Assembly (NCBI RefSeq): GCF_003721435.2
Contig: NZ_CP054585.1
Coordinates: forward strand, 2,046,001 to 2,110,000
Reading direction: 5' to 3'
From: Halorubrum sp. CBA1229
GTDB taxonomy: Archaea > Halobacteriota > Halobacteria > Halobacteriales > Haloferacaceae
DNA: 64,000 bases
The notes under the pieces were generated by a model that was not told the origin of the DNA, searched no databases, and saw only the letters and a list, made by a program, of their open reading frames with translations. Of this stretch, positions 43,645 through 52,509 are shown piece by piece. The position numbers and the translations under genes were made by a program. Numbering within the stretch: the first letter of the stretch is position 1; the number at the start of each line of letters is the position of its first letter.

Positions 43645-44682
43645 CTACGCGTCGAAGTAGGACGCCGCTCCCTCGTGCAGCTCGATGGACATCCCGTCCT
43701 GCGCGCTGTCGACGGTGATGAAGTCGGTCTTGATCGTGAGCTCGTCGAGGTTGTCGAAGATGGCGGCGGTGACCGTCTCGACGGTGTCGGCCGGCACCCC
43801 GGCGTTCGTGGCGATCATCGCCTGCACGGCGACGGTCTCGATGTCCTCCTCGACGCCGCTGTACGTGCCGCCGGGGATGGTGTCGTTCGCGAACCAGGAG
43901 GCGTCCTCCTTGACGGCCTCGCGGTTCTCGCCCGAAATCGGAACGATCTCGATGTCGTTCGTGTTCGCGAGGTCCTCGATCGCGCCGACCGGCCAGCCGC
44001 CGACGACGAAGGCCGCGTCGATGTCGCCGTTAGCGAGCTGTTCGGACGCCTGCGAGAAGCCGGCGTTCTGCTCGTTGTAGTCGGTGACCCCGATCGATTC
44101 CAGAATCTGCACCGCGTTGACCTGCGTCCCCGACCCGAGGTCGCCGGTGTTGATCGTCGCGCCGCTGAGGTCCCCGACGGAGGAGATGTCGTTCTCCGCC
44201 AGCGTGACGAGCGTGATCGTCTCCGGGTACAGCGTCGCGACGCCCTGGAGGTTCTCGATCGCGTTGTCCTGGAAGGCGTCGATGCCCGTCCCGTTCTTCG
44301 CGAACGAGGCGATGTCGTTCTGGATCAGCGCGAAGTCGGCCGACCCGTCGGCGAGGCTGCCGACGTTCTCGACGCTCGCACCCGTCGACTGGACGTTCAG
44401 CGAGAAGTCGGTGTTCGCCTCGACGATGGTCTTGATCTCGTTCGAGAGCGGGAAGTAGGTCCCGCCGGTCCCGCCCGCGTGCCAGCTCAGGCGGCTTTCG
44501 GTGCCTCCGCCGTCGGACCCGTCGCTCCCGTCGGAGCCGTCGTCGCCGTCGCTGCCGTCGCTCCCGTCGGAGCCGTCGCCGCCGTCTCCCGAACAGCCCG
44601 CGATGCCGACGAGGCCCGCGGCTGCGGCTCCTTTAAGAATCTTTCGTCGATCGATACCATCGGTGTTGTAATCGTCCGGCAT
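43645..44682 (-). CDS. TAXI-family TRAP solute-binding lipoprotein
   Basis: The 345-aa precursor has a Tat-type signal (DRRKILKGAAAAGLVGIAGC) with lipobox Cys30, and then a GSDGSDG linker of about 30 residues that tethers the domain. The mature part begins SWHAGGTGGTYFPLSNEI, the TAXI signature, with QSTGASVENVGSL, DFALIQND and AAFVVGGWPVGAI. It captures substrate outside the cell for the TRAP permease at 40068. A TATA box GGTATTTAAA is at 44745-44754, giving a leader of about 40 nt. The gap 43460-43644 contains no gene. Confidence 0.95.
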   Translation of the reverse strand: MPDDYNTDGIDRRKILKGAAAAGLVGIAGCSGDGGDGSDGSDGSDGDDGSDGSDGSDGGGTESRLSWHAGGTGGTYFPLSNEIKTIVEANTDFSLNVQSTGASVENVGSLADGSADFALIQNDIASFAKNGTGIDAFQDNAIENLQGVATLYPETITLVTLAENDISSVGDLSGATINTGDLGSGTQVNAVQILESIGVTDYNEQNAGFSQASEQLANGDIDAAFVVGGWPVGAIEDLANTNDIEIVPISGENREAVKEDASWFANDTIPGGTYSGVEEDIETVAVQAMIATNAGVPADTVETVTAAIFDNLDELTIKTDFITVDSAQDGMSIELHEGAASYFDA

Positions 44683-44744
44683 AGTTTTAGGATCCGATCA
44701 CTTCCCTATGTATCTGTCGGTGGAATCTCAACGGAGCAGACGCA

Positions 44745-44754
44745 GTTTAAATAC
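44745..44754 (-). promoter_or_regulatory. TATA box of the TAXI-DUF1850-TRAP operon
   Basis: GGTATTTAAA on the minus strand is the only strong AT element between the TAXI gene and the SIMPL gene. It lies about 65 nt before the start codon. Confidence 0.55.
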
Positions 44755-44866
44755 CGCTAATCCGCCATATTCCGGCTGTTTCTGCCGCTAAAAGCCGCGA
44801 TCCCGTTTTCGATTCCCGGCGGGTCCGGGGCGGGGCTGAGGGTCGGAGCGCCGACCCGGTCTCCGT

Positions 44867-45634
44867 CTAGGCCCGTTCCGCACCGTAGACGACGTTGACG
44901 CTGACTCGGACGCTCACGTCGCCGGTCTCGACTCCCGTCGCGGCGTCGCCGCCGTCGCCGCCCGCGGCCATCGCGGTCTCGGCGACCCGGTACGGCGTCA
45001 CCCCGGCGTCCGCGGTGGAGACGCTGTACGCGCCGGTGACCTCGAGCCCGCTGGAGTTCGCGAGCACGGCCGCGTCGTCGTCGGCGTTCGCCATCGCGTT
45101 CTCGATCGCCGCCGCGCGCACCTCGCGCTCGCGCTCCTCGCTCAGCCCGAACTCGATGCGCCGCACCTCGTCGGCGCCGGCGTCGACCGCGACGTCGATC
45201 ACCTCGCCGACCGCGTCCACGTCGTCGATCGTGACGGCGTAGCTGTGGACGCCCTGATACGTCGTCCGATCCGGATCGTCCCGGGTCTCGTACGACTCGC
45301 GCACGTCGTAGCGGTCGGTGCGGATGTCGTCCTCGTCGAGTCCCCAGTCGGTGAGTGCCGCCCGAACCGACTCGTCCGCGGCGGAGAGCTCGTCGCGGAC
45401 CGCCGCCGAGTCGTTGCCCGTCGCGGTCACCGCCACGCGGATCGTGGCGCGGTCGGGCTCGGCCGTGGCCACGCCGTCCGCCGTCACTTCGATGCTCCTG
45501 TCGAGCGCCGGTTCCTCTCCCGGAGCCGCGTTCGCGGCGGTCCCCGCGTCTCCCGTCGAGCCGGGGAGTCCCGCGCAGCCCGCCAGCGCGACGAGCAGCA
45601 CGAGCCCGGCCGCAGTCGCCAGTCTTCGGTCCAT
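44867..45634 (-). CDS. SIMPL-domain (DUF541) lipoprotein
   Basis: The 255-aa protein has a signal peptide with lipobox LAGC (Cys20). SIMPL-domain stretches follow: VTADGVATAEPDRATIRVAVTA, the TDRYDVRESYE region and GVHSYAVTI, and later the paired IEFGLSEEREREV segment. Bacterial relatives (YggE, BP26) are outer or periplasmic proteins linked to oxidative stress; the archaeal role is unknown. Confidence 0.9.
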   Translation of the reverse strand: MDRRLATAAGLVLLVALAGCAGLPGSTGDAGTAANAAPGEEPALDRSIEVTADGVATAEPDRATIRVAVTATGNDSAAVRDELSAADESVRAALTDWGLDEDDIRTDRYDVRESYETRDDPDRTTYQGVHSYAVTIDDVDAVGEVIDVAVDAGADEVRRIEFGLSEEREREVRAAAIENAMANADDDAAVLANSSGLEVTGAYSVSTADAGVTPYRVAETAMAAGGDGGDAATGVETGDVSVRVSVNVVYGAERA

Positions 45635-45729
45635 GCTCGACCCGTCGCTCGGAGCTCACTATAAGTCGCCGGTGGGACAAAGAGCCGTTTGCGCTATCGA
45701 CCGCCCCGTGACGCGGTCGGTTACGTCGC

Positions 45730-45801
45730 GTGGTCGGTCGTGTCGTCGGTCGCGTTGCCGGTCGTGTCGTCGGTCGCGTGGTCGGTCACGTCGTGTCGTC
45801 G
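45730..45801. repeat. 24-bp-period tandem repeat at the 3' end of the FNT-Usp gene
   Basis: Units 45730-45753 and 45754-45777 share GGTCGTGTCGTCGGTCGC. A diverged third unit at 45778-45801 includes the stop codon and last codons (DDTT) of the FNT-Usp gene. The repeat thus spreads from the gene end into the spacer 45635-45785. Confidence 0.75.
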
Positions 45802-47945
45802 GGGTCGTCCGTCTCGTCCCCCTCCTCCGGGTCGTCGTGATCGGTGACGACCGACCGCTCGGGCGGGGGGCTCTCCCCCTCATCGCCGACCGCTTCTTCT
45901 TCGACCTCCTCCCCGTCGCCGGGGTCCTCGTGGTCGGTGATCACCGTCGGCTCCGTCGACTCGTCGGTCGAACTCCCGTCGGTGCTCCCGTCGGCGTCGT
46001 CGTCGTCGGAGCTCCCGCGCCTCGGGGGGATCGGACCGGAGTCGTCGGGGCCGGTGAGCTCGGCCCCTCGCGACGCGGCGGGATCGCGCTCGACGCCGCC
46101 GTCCGGCGGTCCGGAGACCCGGCGCCCCGAGCCGAACAGCCGTTCGCGGATCGAGCGGCTGCTGGGGCGTTCGGCGAGCAGCACCGAGCAGTCGACGTCG
46201 TGGATCACGTCCAAGTGCAGCGAGTTCGAGACGAGCCGGGAGAGGAGCCCCTTCTCCGTAGCCCCGATGATGACGAGGGTGTTGTTCACGGCCTCTCGGG
46301 CGATCGCGTCCTCGACGTCGCCGCCCTCGTCGACGACCCGCCTCGCGTCGGCGAGGCCGTGCTCGGTCGCCCAGCCGGCGAGGAACCCCTCGCCCGCGTC
46401 GCGCTCCTCGGCCCCGTCGACCACGTGGAGCAGCGTCACCTCGGCGCCGGCGGTCCGCGAGAGCACGTTCGCGACCTCCGCGCCGAGCGCCGAGTCCGGC
46501 CCCCCGGAGGTCGGGAGGAGTATCCTCGAGGTGTCGAGGTCGGTCTCGCTCAGGATGAGGAAGTCGCAGGGGAGCTGGTTGGTGAGCTCGTCGATGGGGC
46601 GTTCCGCGCGGGCGGCGTTCCACAGCTGGTCTTCGCCCCAGCCCATCAGCACGGCCTCCGGGCGGGTCCGGCGGGCCATGTTGAACACCTCCTCGAACGA
46701 GCGGTGGGAGACGACGGTGGACGTCGAGACGTCGACGTCGTACCCCTCTGCGGTCTCGCGCAGTCCCGCCATCCCTTCCTCGGAGACGTCGGCGATTCGG
46801 CCCGCGCCCGCCGACAGCGACATCCGCTCCGGCGCCTGTACAACGTGGACGATGTGGACGAGCCCGTCCTCGTGGTCGCTGGCGATCCGGCTCGCGAGCT
46901 CGACGATCGGGCCGTCGGTCCGCGGGTTCGTGATCGGGACCATGATCCGGTGGCCCTCGTTGGCGAACAGCGTCGCCTCCGTGGCGTCCAAGATCGGGAC
47001 GTACGAGCGCCCCGCGGCCCGGCCGAGCACCCACTCGGGCACCGTCAGCCGGCGGGTCATCCCCTCGAAGCGCGCCTCCTCTAACCGCTCCTCGCTGGTC
47101 TGGAAGTAGTTCACCAGCGTGACGAGCACGATCCCGCCGATGGTGTTCCCGAGCAGCACCGGAAGGACGAAGCCGCCGAGCCCGCCGACGAGGGTGACCC
47201 CGCCGGTGTACAGCCCGAGCTGCTGCGCGAACAGCAGGTACAGCACCTCGGTGAACGAGACCACGACGTGGTAGAGGTTCCCGAGCGGGATCGCCAGGAA
47301 CGCGAGGTAGACGACGAGCAGGCGGGTGACGGAGTTCGTGGAAGCGAACCCGACCCAGACGACGCCGGCGACGATCAGTCCGGCCATCGCGGCCTTGAAG
47401 AAGAGCGGCCAGAAGCCGACGTCGAGCCCGCCGGCCGAGATGTATATCGCGGAGTCGACCGCGTCGCCGGTGAAGACGCCGCCGTACGAGAGCACGACCG
47501 CCCCGAACGCGCCGCCGGTGAAGTTCCCCGCGAGCACGATACTCCAGTGGCGCAGCAGCGTCGGGAGGCTCGCGAGCCGCTCCAAGGTCAGCGCGACCGG
47601 CGGGAGCGTGTTCTCGGTGTACAGCTGGTAGCCGCCGATGATGATGTAGACGAACCCGAGCGGGTACAGCAGGACGCTCAGGATGGGATGGCCGTCGGTC
47701 GACGCCGTCAGCGAGGCGTACAGCATGAACGTGATCGTGATCGCCAGCCCCGCGGCGACGCCGCTGAAGAAGAGCTCGCGCCCGCCCGAGGTCACCTCCT
47801 CGTCCGCGGCGGCGATGATCCGCTGGAACACCTCGTCCGACGAGAAGCGGTCCCGGACCGCTTCGCCGACCGCCGGCGCCCCGCTGCGGGAGCGCTCGAC
47901 GACCTCGCGCATCGAATCGTCGTCGGAACGTGTCGAGTCGGTCAC
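45786..47945 (-). CDS. Formate/nitrite (FNT) channel family protein fused to two Usp domains
   Basis: The 719-aa protein has an N-terminal FNT domain (residues about 40-290) with six helices and segments such as AGNFTGGAFGAVVLSYGG and LGNTIGGIVLVTLVNYF. Two cytoplasmic Usp domains follow: about 340-495 (HRIMVPITNPRTDG; MGWGEDQLWNAAR) and 495-640 (RILLPTSGGPDSALG; VIIGATEKGLLSRLVSNSLH). The last 80 residues are very acidic and contain VITDHEDP and VVTDHDDP, a duplicated motif. FNT channels move small monovalent anions; the Usp part is probably regulatory. Confidence 0.92.
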   Translation of the reverse strand: MTDSTRSDDDSMREVVERSRSGAPAVGEAVRDRFSSDEVFQRIIAAADEEVTSGGRELFFSGVAAGLAITITFMLYASLTASTDGHPILSVLLYPLGFVYIIIGGYQLYTENTLPPVALTLERLASLPTLLRHWSIVLAGNFTGGAFGAVVLSYGGVFTGDAVDSAIYISAGGLDVGFWPLFFKAAMAGLIVAGVVWVGFASTNSVTRLLVVYLAFLAIPLGNLYHVVVSFTEVLYLLFAQQLGLYTGGVTLVGGLGGFVLPVLLGNTIGGIVLVTLVNYFQTSEERLEEARFEGMTRRLTVPEWVLGRAAGRSYVPILDATEATLFANEGHRIMVPITNPRTDGPIVELASRIASDHEDGLVHIVHVVQAPERMSLSAGAGRIADVSEEGMAGLRETAEGYDVDVSTSTVVSHRSFEEVFNMARRTRPEAVLMGWGEDQLWNAARAERPIDELTNQLPCDFLILSETDLDTSRILLPTSGGPDSALGAEVANVLSRTAGAEVTLLHVVDGAEERDAGEGFLAGWATEHGLADARRVVDEGGDVEDAIAREAVNNTLVIIGATEKGLLSRLVSNSLHLDVIHDVDCSVLLAERPSSRSIRERLFGSGRRVSGPPDGGVERDPAASRGAELTGPDDSGPIPPRRGSSDDDDADGSTDGSSTDESTEPTVITDHEDPGDGEEVEEEAVGDEGESPPPERSVVTDHDDPEEGDETDDPDDTT

Positions 47946-48103
47946 TGTGCTACGGCACTCGGGCCGCGTTAAAAAGTACTTCCACTTTCGGTATACGGCG
48001 ACAAAATCGACGATACAGAACTTCTACGGGAGAGACGCTCCCCTATCGTCTCGAATCCGTCGAAAACGGGACCGATCGGTCGGTATCGCGCAGCGGCGCC
48101 GGC

Positions 48104-49396
48104 TCAGGCGCGTTCGACGGTCACGATACGGACCTCGATCCGGACGTCGTTCCCGATCGTCGTCTCGACCCGCTCGTCGAGCGCGTCGGCGAGCCCCGCG
48201 AGGTCGCTCCCCGGCGGCGCGCCGACGATGACGTCCACTCGCTCGGTCTCGAGCGGGGGGAACGTCCCGGTCCGCTCGATATCCAACTCCAGCAGCTCCA
48301 CGTTCGAGTCGAGCGCGGCCAGCTCGTCGCCGACGGCCGTTCTGATGTCCGCCTCGGTCGTCGAGACGGCGTAGGACTCGTAGGTGACGCCGCCGAGGAA
48401 CACCGACAGCACCGCGATGGCGGCGACGAGGACCGCGACGCGCTTCACGAACGCCGCGCGCGCGTCGTCCTCGCGGAACCAGCGCTGCGGCCGGTACCCC
48501 TCGTACCAGAGCACGACGAGCGCGGCGAGGTTGATCGAGAGGACGTTCACGGCCAGGATCACGCCCGCGCCGAGCACGAGCCGGGGGATCTGAAAGGCGA
48601 TCCCGATGCCGACGGCGGCCGCGGGCGGGATGAGCGCCACCGCGATCATCACCCCGACCAGCGTCGCGGAGACGCCGGTCATCAGCGACACGATCCCCGC
48701 GATCCCGGCGCCGATCGCGACGACGAGCACCAACACGTTCGGGGCGAGCCGCTCGGAGACCTCCGCGAGTTCGAGGGGATCGAGCCCGGGGGGGACTAAC
48801 GCGAGGGTCCGGAGCGCGAACGCGAACAGCGTCGCGGCCGCGACCGCGACGACGACGCCGAGCACCTGCATCCGGACCCCGCGTCTGAACATGTCCTCGT
48901 CGTCGACGACGGTGCCGATCGCGGCCGACATCGCGGGGCCGATCAGGGGGGCGATCACCATCGACCCCACGACGGTCGCCGGCGAGTCGAGCAGGAGGCC
49001 GGCGGTCGCGATCACCGCCGAGATCACGGTCATCAGCACGTAGGTTCCCATCCCGGAGGCGAGGCTGTCCGCCTTGGCCTGGAGCTCCTCCCGGGAGATC
49101 CGGTCGCCGCCGCGCTCGGACTCCTGCTCGTACTCCTCCTCGAGCGCCTCGAACCGCCGGGAGATGACCGTCTCGGCGGCGACGATGACGGTGTAGGTCC
49201 GCTCGTCGATCCCCGCCTCGCGCAGCCGTTCGAGGACGGGCTCGACCGCGGCGGTGGGGAGCGGGAACATCGCGACCGCGGTGTACTTGCGCCCGCTCGT
49301 TTCGTCGGTGATGACGTAGTCCACCCCCTCCTCGTCGAGCGCCCGGACCACGGCCGCCCGCTTTCCCGCCGGGATCATGACCTGAACGAGTCGCAC
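48104..49396 (-). CDS. DUF389/TIGR00341 membrane protein
   Basis: The 430-aa protein starts with a small alpha/beta domain (MRLVQVMIPAGKRAAVVRAL; residues 1-80). A region of about eight helices follows, with GSMVIAPLIGPAMSAAIGTV, ALIPPAAAVGIGIAF and NVLSINLAALVVLW, all DUF389 hallmarks, and then a soluble C-terminal domain. The function is unknown. It is a single gene, transcribed away from the small gene at 49516. Confidence 0.92.
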   Translation of the reverse strand: MRLVQVMIPAGKRAAVVRALDEEGVDYVITDETSGRKYTAVAMFPLPTAAVEPVLERLREAGIDERTYTVIVAAETVISRRFEALEEEYEQESERGGDRISREELQAKADSLASGMGTYVLMTVISAVIATAGLLLDSPATVVGSMVIAPLIGPAMSAAIGTVVDDEDMFRRGVRMQVLGVVVAVAAATLFAFALRTLALVPPGLDPLELAEVSERLAPNVLVLVVAIGAGIAGIVSLMTGVSATLVGVMIAVALIPPAAAVGIGIAFQIPRLVLGAGVILAVNVLSINLAALVVLWYEGYRPQRWFREDDARAAFVKRVAVLVAAIAVLSVFLGGVTYESYAVSTTEADIRTAVGDELAALDSNVELLELDIERTGTFPPLETERVDVIVGAPPGSDLAGLADALDERVETTIGNDVRIEVRIVTVERA

Positions 49397-49515
49397 GGTG
49401 GGTGGTCTCGCCGCCGGCCCTTATAAGGGATGGTGGGAACGCCGTGTCGACCTCCCCGTCAGTCTCGCGAGAAACGGAACTTTAATGCGCGAATCCCTCG
49501 CACCTTCGGACAAGA

Positions 49516-49767
49516 ATGCTCTCGCCGCTGGCTATCGACACGTTCCTGCTCGATTACCATCTCGGGCACGTCATACTGCTCGGGTTCATCGTCTCGCTGC
49601 TCGGAGCCGTGCCGCTGAAGTCCCAGCGCGTGATCGCCTCCGTTTTCGCCGGCTTCGGACTGATATTCTTCATGTCGCCGTACACGACGATGCCGAAGAC
49701 GTACATCCTGATCGGGATCCCGATGATCCTCATCGGCACGCTGCTGTGGACGATGGCCGACAGCTAA
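49516..49767 (+). CDS. Small membrane protein (83 aa), conserved-looking
   Basis: Two to three hydrophobic segments are visible (about residues 17-32, 39-55 and 60-78). The sequence is unusually rich in Met, Ile and Phe for this genome (PYTTMPKTYILIGIPMILIG), which suggests a constrained membrane role. I do not recognise the family with certainty. A TTTAATG about 30 nt upstream may be a TATA element. Confidence 0.75.
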   Translation: MLSPLAIDTFLLDYHLGHVILLGFIVSLLGAVPLKSQRVIASVFAGFGLIFFMSPYTTMPKTYILIGIPMILIGTLLWTMADS

Positions 49768-49900
49768 CCGGCGGCGCGCGACTCGCTCTCTGTCCTCTCT
49801 CCCACCGACGCCCCAGCGACGCGACCGGGATCGGCTCGCCGTCCCCCGCCGCCGCTGTTCGATCCCGCTCCTTTTTGCACCCCCGGCGACACTCCCCGGC

Positions 49901-50782
49901 ATGGTCACGGTACGGGCACCCGCCACGAGCGCGAACCTCGGCAGCGGGTTCGACGTGTTCGGGGCGGCTCTCACGCGGCCGGCGGACGTCGTCACCGTCG
50001 AGAAGGCCGCGGAGACGACGATCGAGGTCACCGGCGTCGGCGCGCAGTACATCCCGGAGGACCCCGAGAAGAACACGGTCGGCGCGGTCGTCGAGGCGCT
50101 CGACGCGCCCGCGCGCATCCACATCGACAAGGGGGTCCGCCCGGCCTCCGGGCTCGGCTCCTCGGCCGCCAGCGCCGCCGGCGCCGCGGTCGCGCTCAAC
50201 CGGCTGTACGACCGCGGGCTCTCCCGCTCCGAGCTGGTCCCGATCGCGGCCGAGGGGGAGGCGGTCGTCTCCGGCGTCGCCCACTCGGACAACGTCGCGC
50301 CCTCGATCCTCGGCGGATTCACGGTGACGACGAGCGAGGCGACCCACGCGGTCGACGCCGCGGTCCCCCTCGTCGTCTGCCTCCCCGACGTCGCAGTCTC
50401 CACCCGCGACGCGCGCCGCGTCGTCCCTGAGACCGCCTCGATGGAGGACCTCGTCGCAACGGTCGGCAACGCGGCCACGCTCGCGGTCGGGATGTGCCGC
50501 TCCGACCCCGACCTCGTCGGCGCCGGCATGTCCGACCCCGTGGTCACCCCCGAGCGCGCCCGCCTGATCACGGGGTACGACGAGGTGCGCGCCGCCGCCT
50601 TCGACGCCGGCGCCGCGGGCGTCACCGTCAGCGGCGCCGGCCCCGCCATCATCGCCGTCTGTCGCGAGGGCCGCCGGCGCGGGGTCGCCGCCGCGATGCT
50701 CGATGCCTTCTCCGAGGCCGGGATCGACGCGCGCGCCTACCAGACCCGGATCGGGAAGGGGTCGACGGTACTGGAGGAGTAG
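49901..50782 (+). CDS. thrB: Homoserine kinase ThrB
   Basis: This GHMP kinase phosphorylates homoserine in threonine synthesis. VRAPATSANLGSGFDVFG is the N-terminal motif; RPASGLGSSAASAAGAAVAL is the GHMP ATP loop; VTVSGAGPAIIAVC is motif 3. It is 293 aa, within the normal range. The C-terminus is acidic. It is a single gene followed by repeat copy C. Confidence 0.95.
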   Translation: MVTVRAPATSANLGSGFDVFGAALTRPADVVTVEKAAETTIEVTGVGAQYIPEDPEKNTVGAVVEALDAPARIHIDKGVRPASGLGSSAASAAGAAVALNRLYDRGLSRSELVPIAAEGEAVVSGVAHSDNVAPSILGGFTVTTSEATHAVDAAVPLVVCLPDVAVSTRDARRVVPETASMEDLVATVGNAATLAVGMCRSDPDLVGAGMSDPVVTPERARLITGYDEVRAAAFDAGAAGVTVSGAGPAIIAVCREGRRRGVAAAMLDAFSEAGIDARAYQTRIGKGSTVLEE

Positions 50783-50820
50783 GGTCGCCACGTGGCGAGC
50801 GATCGGCGGAGCGCCTGGCG

Positions 50821-51320
50821 ATTATTTATAAGCAGACTGCGGTGGCGCGCGCCTCCGAGCGCTCGCTTATAAGCGAGCGCGAGGAGCGCCGCGCGAGGGA
50901 CGCGGTGAGCGCTCGAAGAGCGCGAACCGCGAGGCTGGGGAGGTGTGAGGGTGCAGTGCTGTGCGGTCGGGTGGGACTCAAAGGGGCAGTCGCCGGCGGC
51001 AAAGCCGCCGGCTTCCAGAGGCGCTTCGCGCCTCGCTGCCGTGAGGACGAAGCACGGCGACGCAAGGACCGCAGGGAACGAGCGAAGCGAGTGACCGAGG
51101 ACCGCAGCGAGCCGCGCGAGTTGCGAGGGCGACCGAAGGGAGCCCTCGACTGGCGAGCGGCCGACAGGCCGCGAGCCCCTCGCGGCTGGGGCTTTGGCGG
51201 TGTTCACTGCCACAGCGACTGCGACGAGGTATAGCCGAGCAGCTGGGGTTTTGGAGGTGTTCTCCGCCGGTATGAGGTCAATTTCTTATAAATGAGCGGC
51301 TAGGGCTTTGCAAACGGTTT
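50821..51320 (+). repeat. Composite non-coding repeat, copy C (longest)
   Basis: This fills the 605-bp gap between thrB and pdxS, in the same orientation as copy A. It starts with ATTATTTATAAGC, then CTTATAAGCGAGCGCGAGG, the core GAGGCTGGGGAGGTGTGAGG (50931-50950), GACTCAAAGGGGCAGTCGC, a 9-bp-stem hairpin (GCCGGCGGC/GCCGCCGGC, loop AAA) and a second hairpin (GAGGCG/CGCCTC). The tail has three motifs at 51186, 51243 and 51300, each exactly 57 bp apart (CTGGGGCTTTGGCGG, CTGGGGTTTTGGAGG, CTAGGGCTTTGC), with TTATAAATGAGCGG before the last. GGAGGTG occurs at 50939-50945 and 51253-51259. No gene is supported. Confidence 0.85.
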
Positions 51321-51387
51321 ACCTCATCGTCACGCACCCGACACCCGTTCAAAAGCGACCGAACGCAGGAACCGGAAAACTCGCTAT

Positions 51388-52296
51388 TTAAACGCCGCGG
51401 CCCTGCAGCTTCTCCTCTTCGGGCATGTCCTCGTTGGACTGCCCTTTCATCCCCTTGCCGGTGCCGCTCGCGATGCGGGCGAGCTCCTCGGGGTCGTCCC
51501 AGTTGTTGACGGCCTCGACGATCGCCGTGCCCATCGCCGCGGGGTCCTCCGCGCCGAAGATGCCGGAGCCGACGAAGATGCCGTCACAGCCGTGGTACAT
51601 CATCAGCGCCGCGTCCGCGGGCGTCGCGATCCCGCCGGCGGCGAAGTTGACGACCGGGAGCCGGCCCGCCTCGGCGGTCTCGTGAACCAGATCGCGCGGG
51701 GCGCCGTGTTCGCGGGCCCACTTCTCGCGCTCCTCGTGGTTGAGCCCGGTGAGCGTGCGGATCTGGTTTTTGATGGTGCGCTGGTGTTTGACCGCCTGAT
51801 TCACGTCGCCGGTGCCGGCCTCGCCCTTCGTCCGGATCATCGCCGCGCCCTCGCGGATGCGCCGGAGCGCCTCGGGGAGGTTCCGGGCGCCGCAGACGAA
51901 CGGCGAGGCGAAGTCGCGCTTGTCGGTGTGGTACTCGTCGTCGGCGGGCGTCAGGACCTCCGACTCGTCGATCATGTCGACGCCGAGCGCCTCCAGGATC
52001 TCCGCCTCCTTGCGGTGGCCGATCCGCGATTTGCCCATCACCGGAATCGAGACCTCGTCGATGACCTCGGGGACGCGCTCGGGGTCGGGCATCCGGGCGA
52101 CGCCGCCGCGCTTGCGGATGTCCGCCGGGACGTGTTCTAACACCATCACGGCGACCGCGCCGGCGTCCTCCGCGATGCGGGCCTGTTCGCGGTTGACGAC
52201 GTCCATGATCACGCCGCCCTTCTGCATCTGCGCGAAGCCGCGCTTGACCAGGTCGGTCCCACGTTTCAGCTCCTCCAAATCCGTGGCCTCTGCCAT
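51388..52296 (-). CDS. pdxS: Pyridoxal 5'-phosphate synthase lyase subunit PdxS
   Basis: PdxS makes PLP from ribose 5-phosphate, glyceraldehyde 3-phosphate and ammonia from PdxT. The 302-aa protein carries [52 protein letters not shown] with the Schiff-base lysine, [15 protein letters not shown] and [16 protein letters not shown]. All are canonical. The C-terminus is slightly longer than in bacteria and ends EEKLQGRGV. pdxT is not adjacent. Confidence 0.97.
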   Translation of the reverse strand: MAEATDLEELKRGTDLVKRGFAQMQKGGVIMDVVNREQARIAEDAGAVAVMVLEHVPADIRKRGGVARMPDPERVPEVIDEVSIPVMGKSRIGHRKEAEILEALGVDMIDESEVLTPADDEYHTDKRDFASPFVCGARNLPEALRRIREGAAMIRTKGEAGTGDVNQAVKHQRTIKNQIRTLTGLNHEEREKWAREHGAPRDLVHETAEAGRLPVVNFAAGGIATPADAALMMYHGCDGIFVGSGIFGAEDPAAMGTAIVEAVNNWDDPEELARIASGTGKGMKGQSNEDMPEEEKLQGRGV

Positions 52297-52396
52297 GTCC
52301 GATCCGTGGGTCGCCGGCCACTTAACGGGTCGCTTTCGGCCGGAAACGGTCGCGTCCGCGGGGCACCGACGGCCCCTCGCGAGCGCGCGTCCGTCG

Positions 52397-52444
52397 CCGC
52401 GGAGACCGCCCCGCGACTGCCCCGCGGAGACCGCCGGCGACTGC
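52397..52444. repeat. Short ~25-bp two-copy tandem repeat upstream of mobA
   Basis: CCGCGGAGACCGCC followed by GCGACTGC occurs at 52397-52420 and again at 52422-52444. The units differ in the middle. It lies in the 213-bp divergent spacer between pdxS and mobA, where no other feature is seen. Confidence 0.7.
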
Positions 52445-52509
52445 CCCGCATTCGGAGCCGCTGCGACGCCACCGCAACCCCGAAGTCCCCGCCCGTCACA
52501 GATCCGCCC

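Noticed and set aside
51186-51312. The 57-bp periodic tail as a CRISPR array.
   Set aside because: There are only two or three units, the conserved part is not a fixed full repeat with unique spacers, and no cas genes are near.
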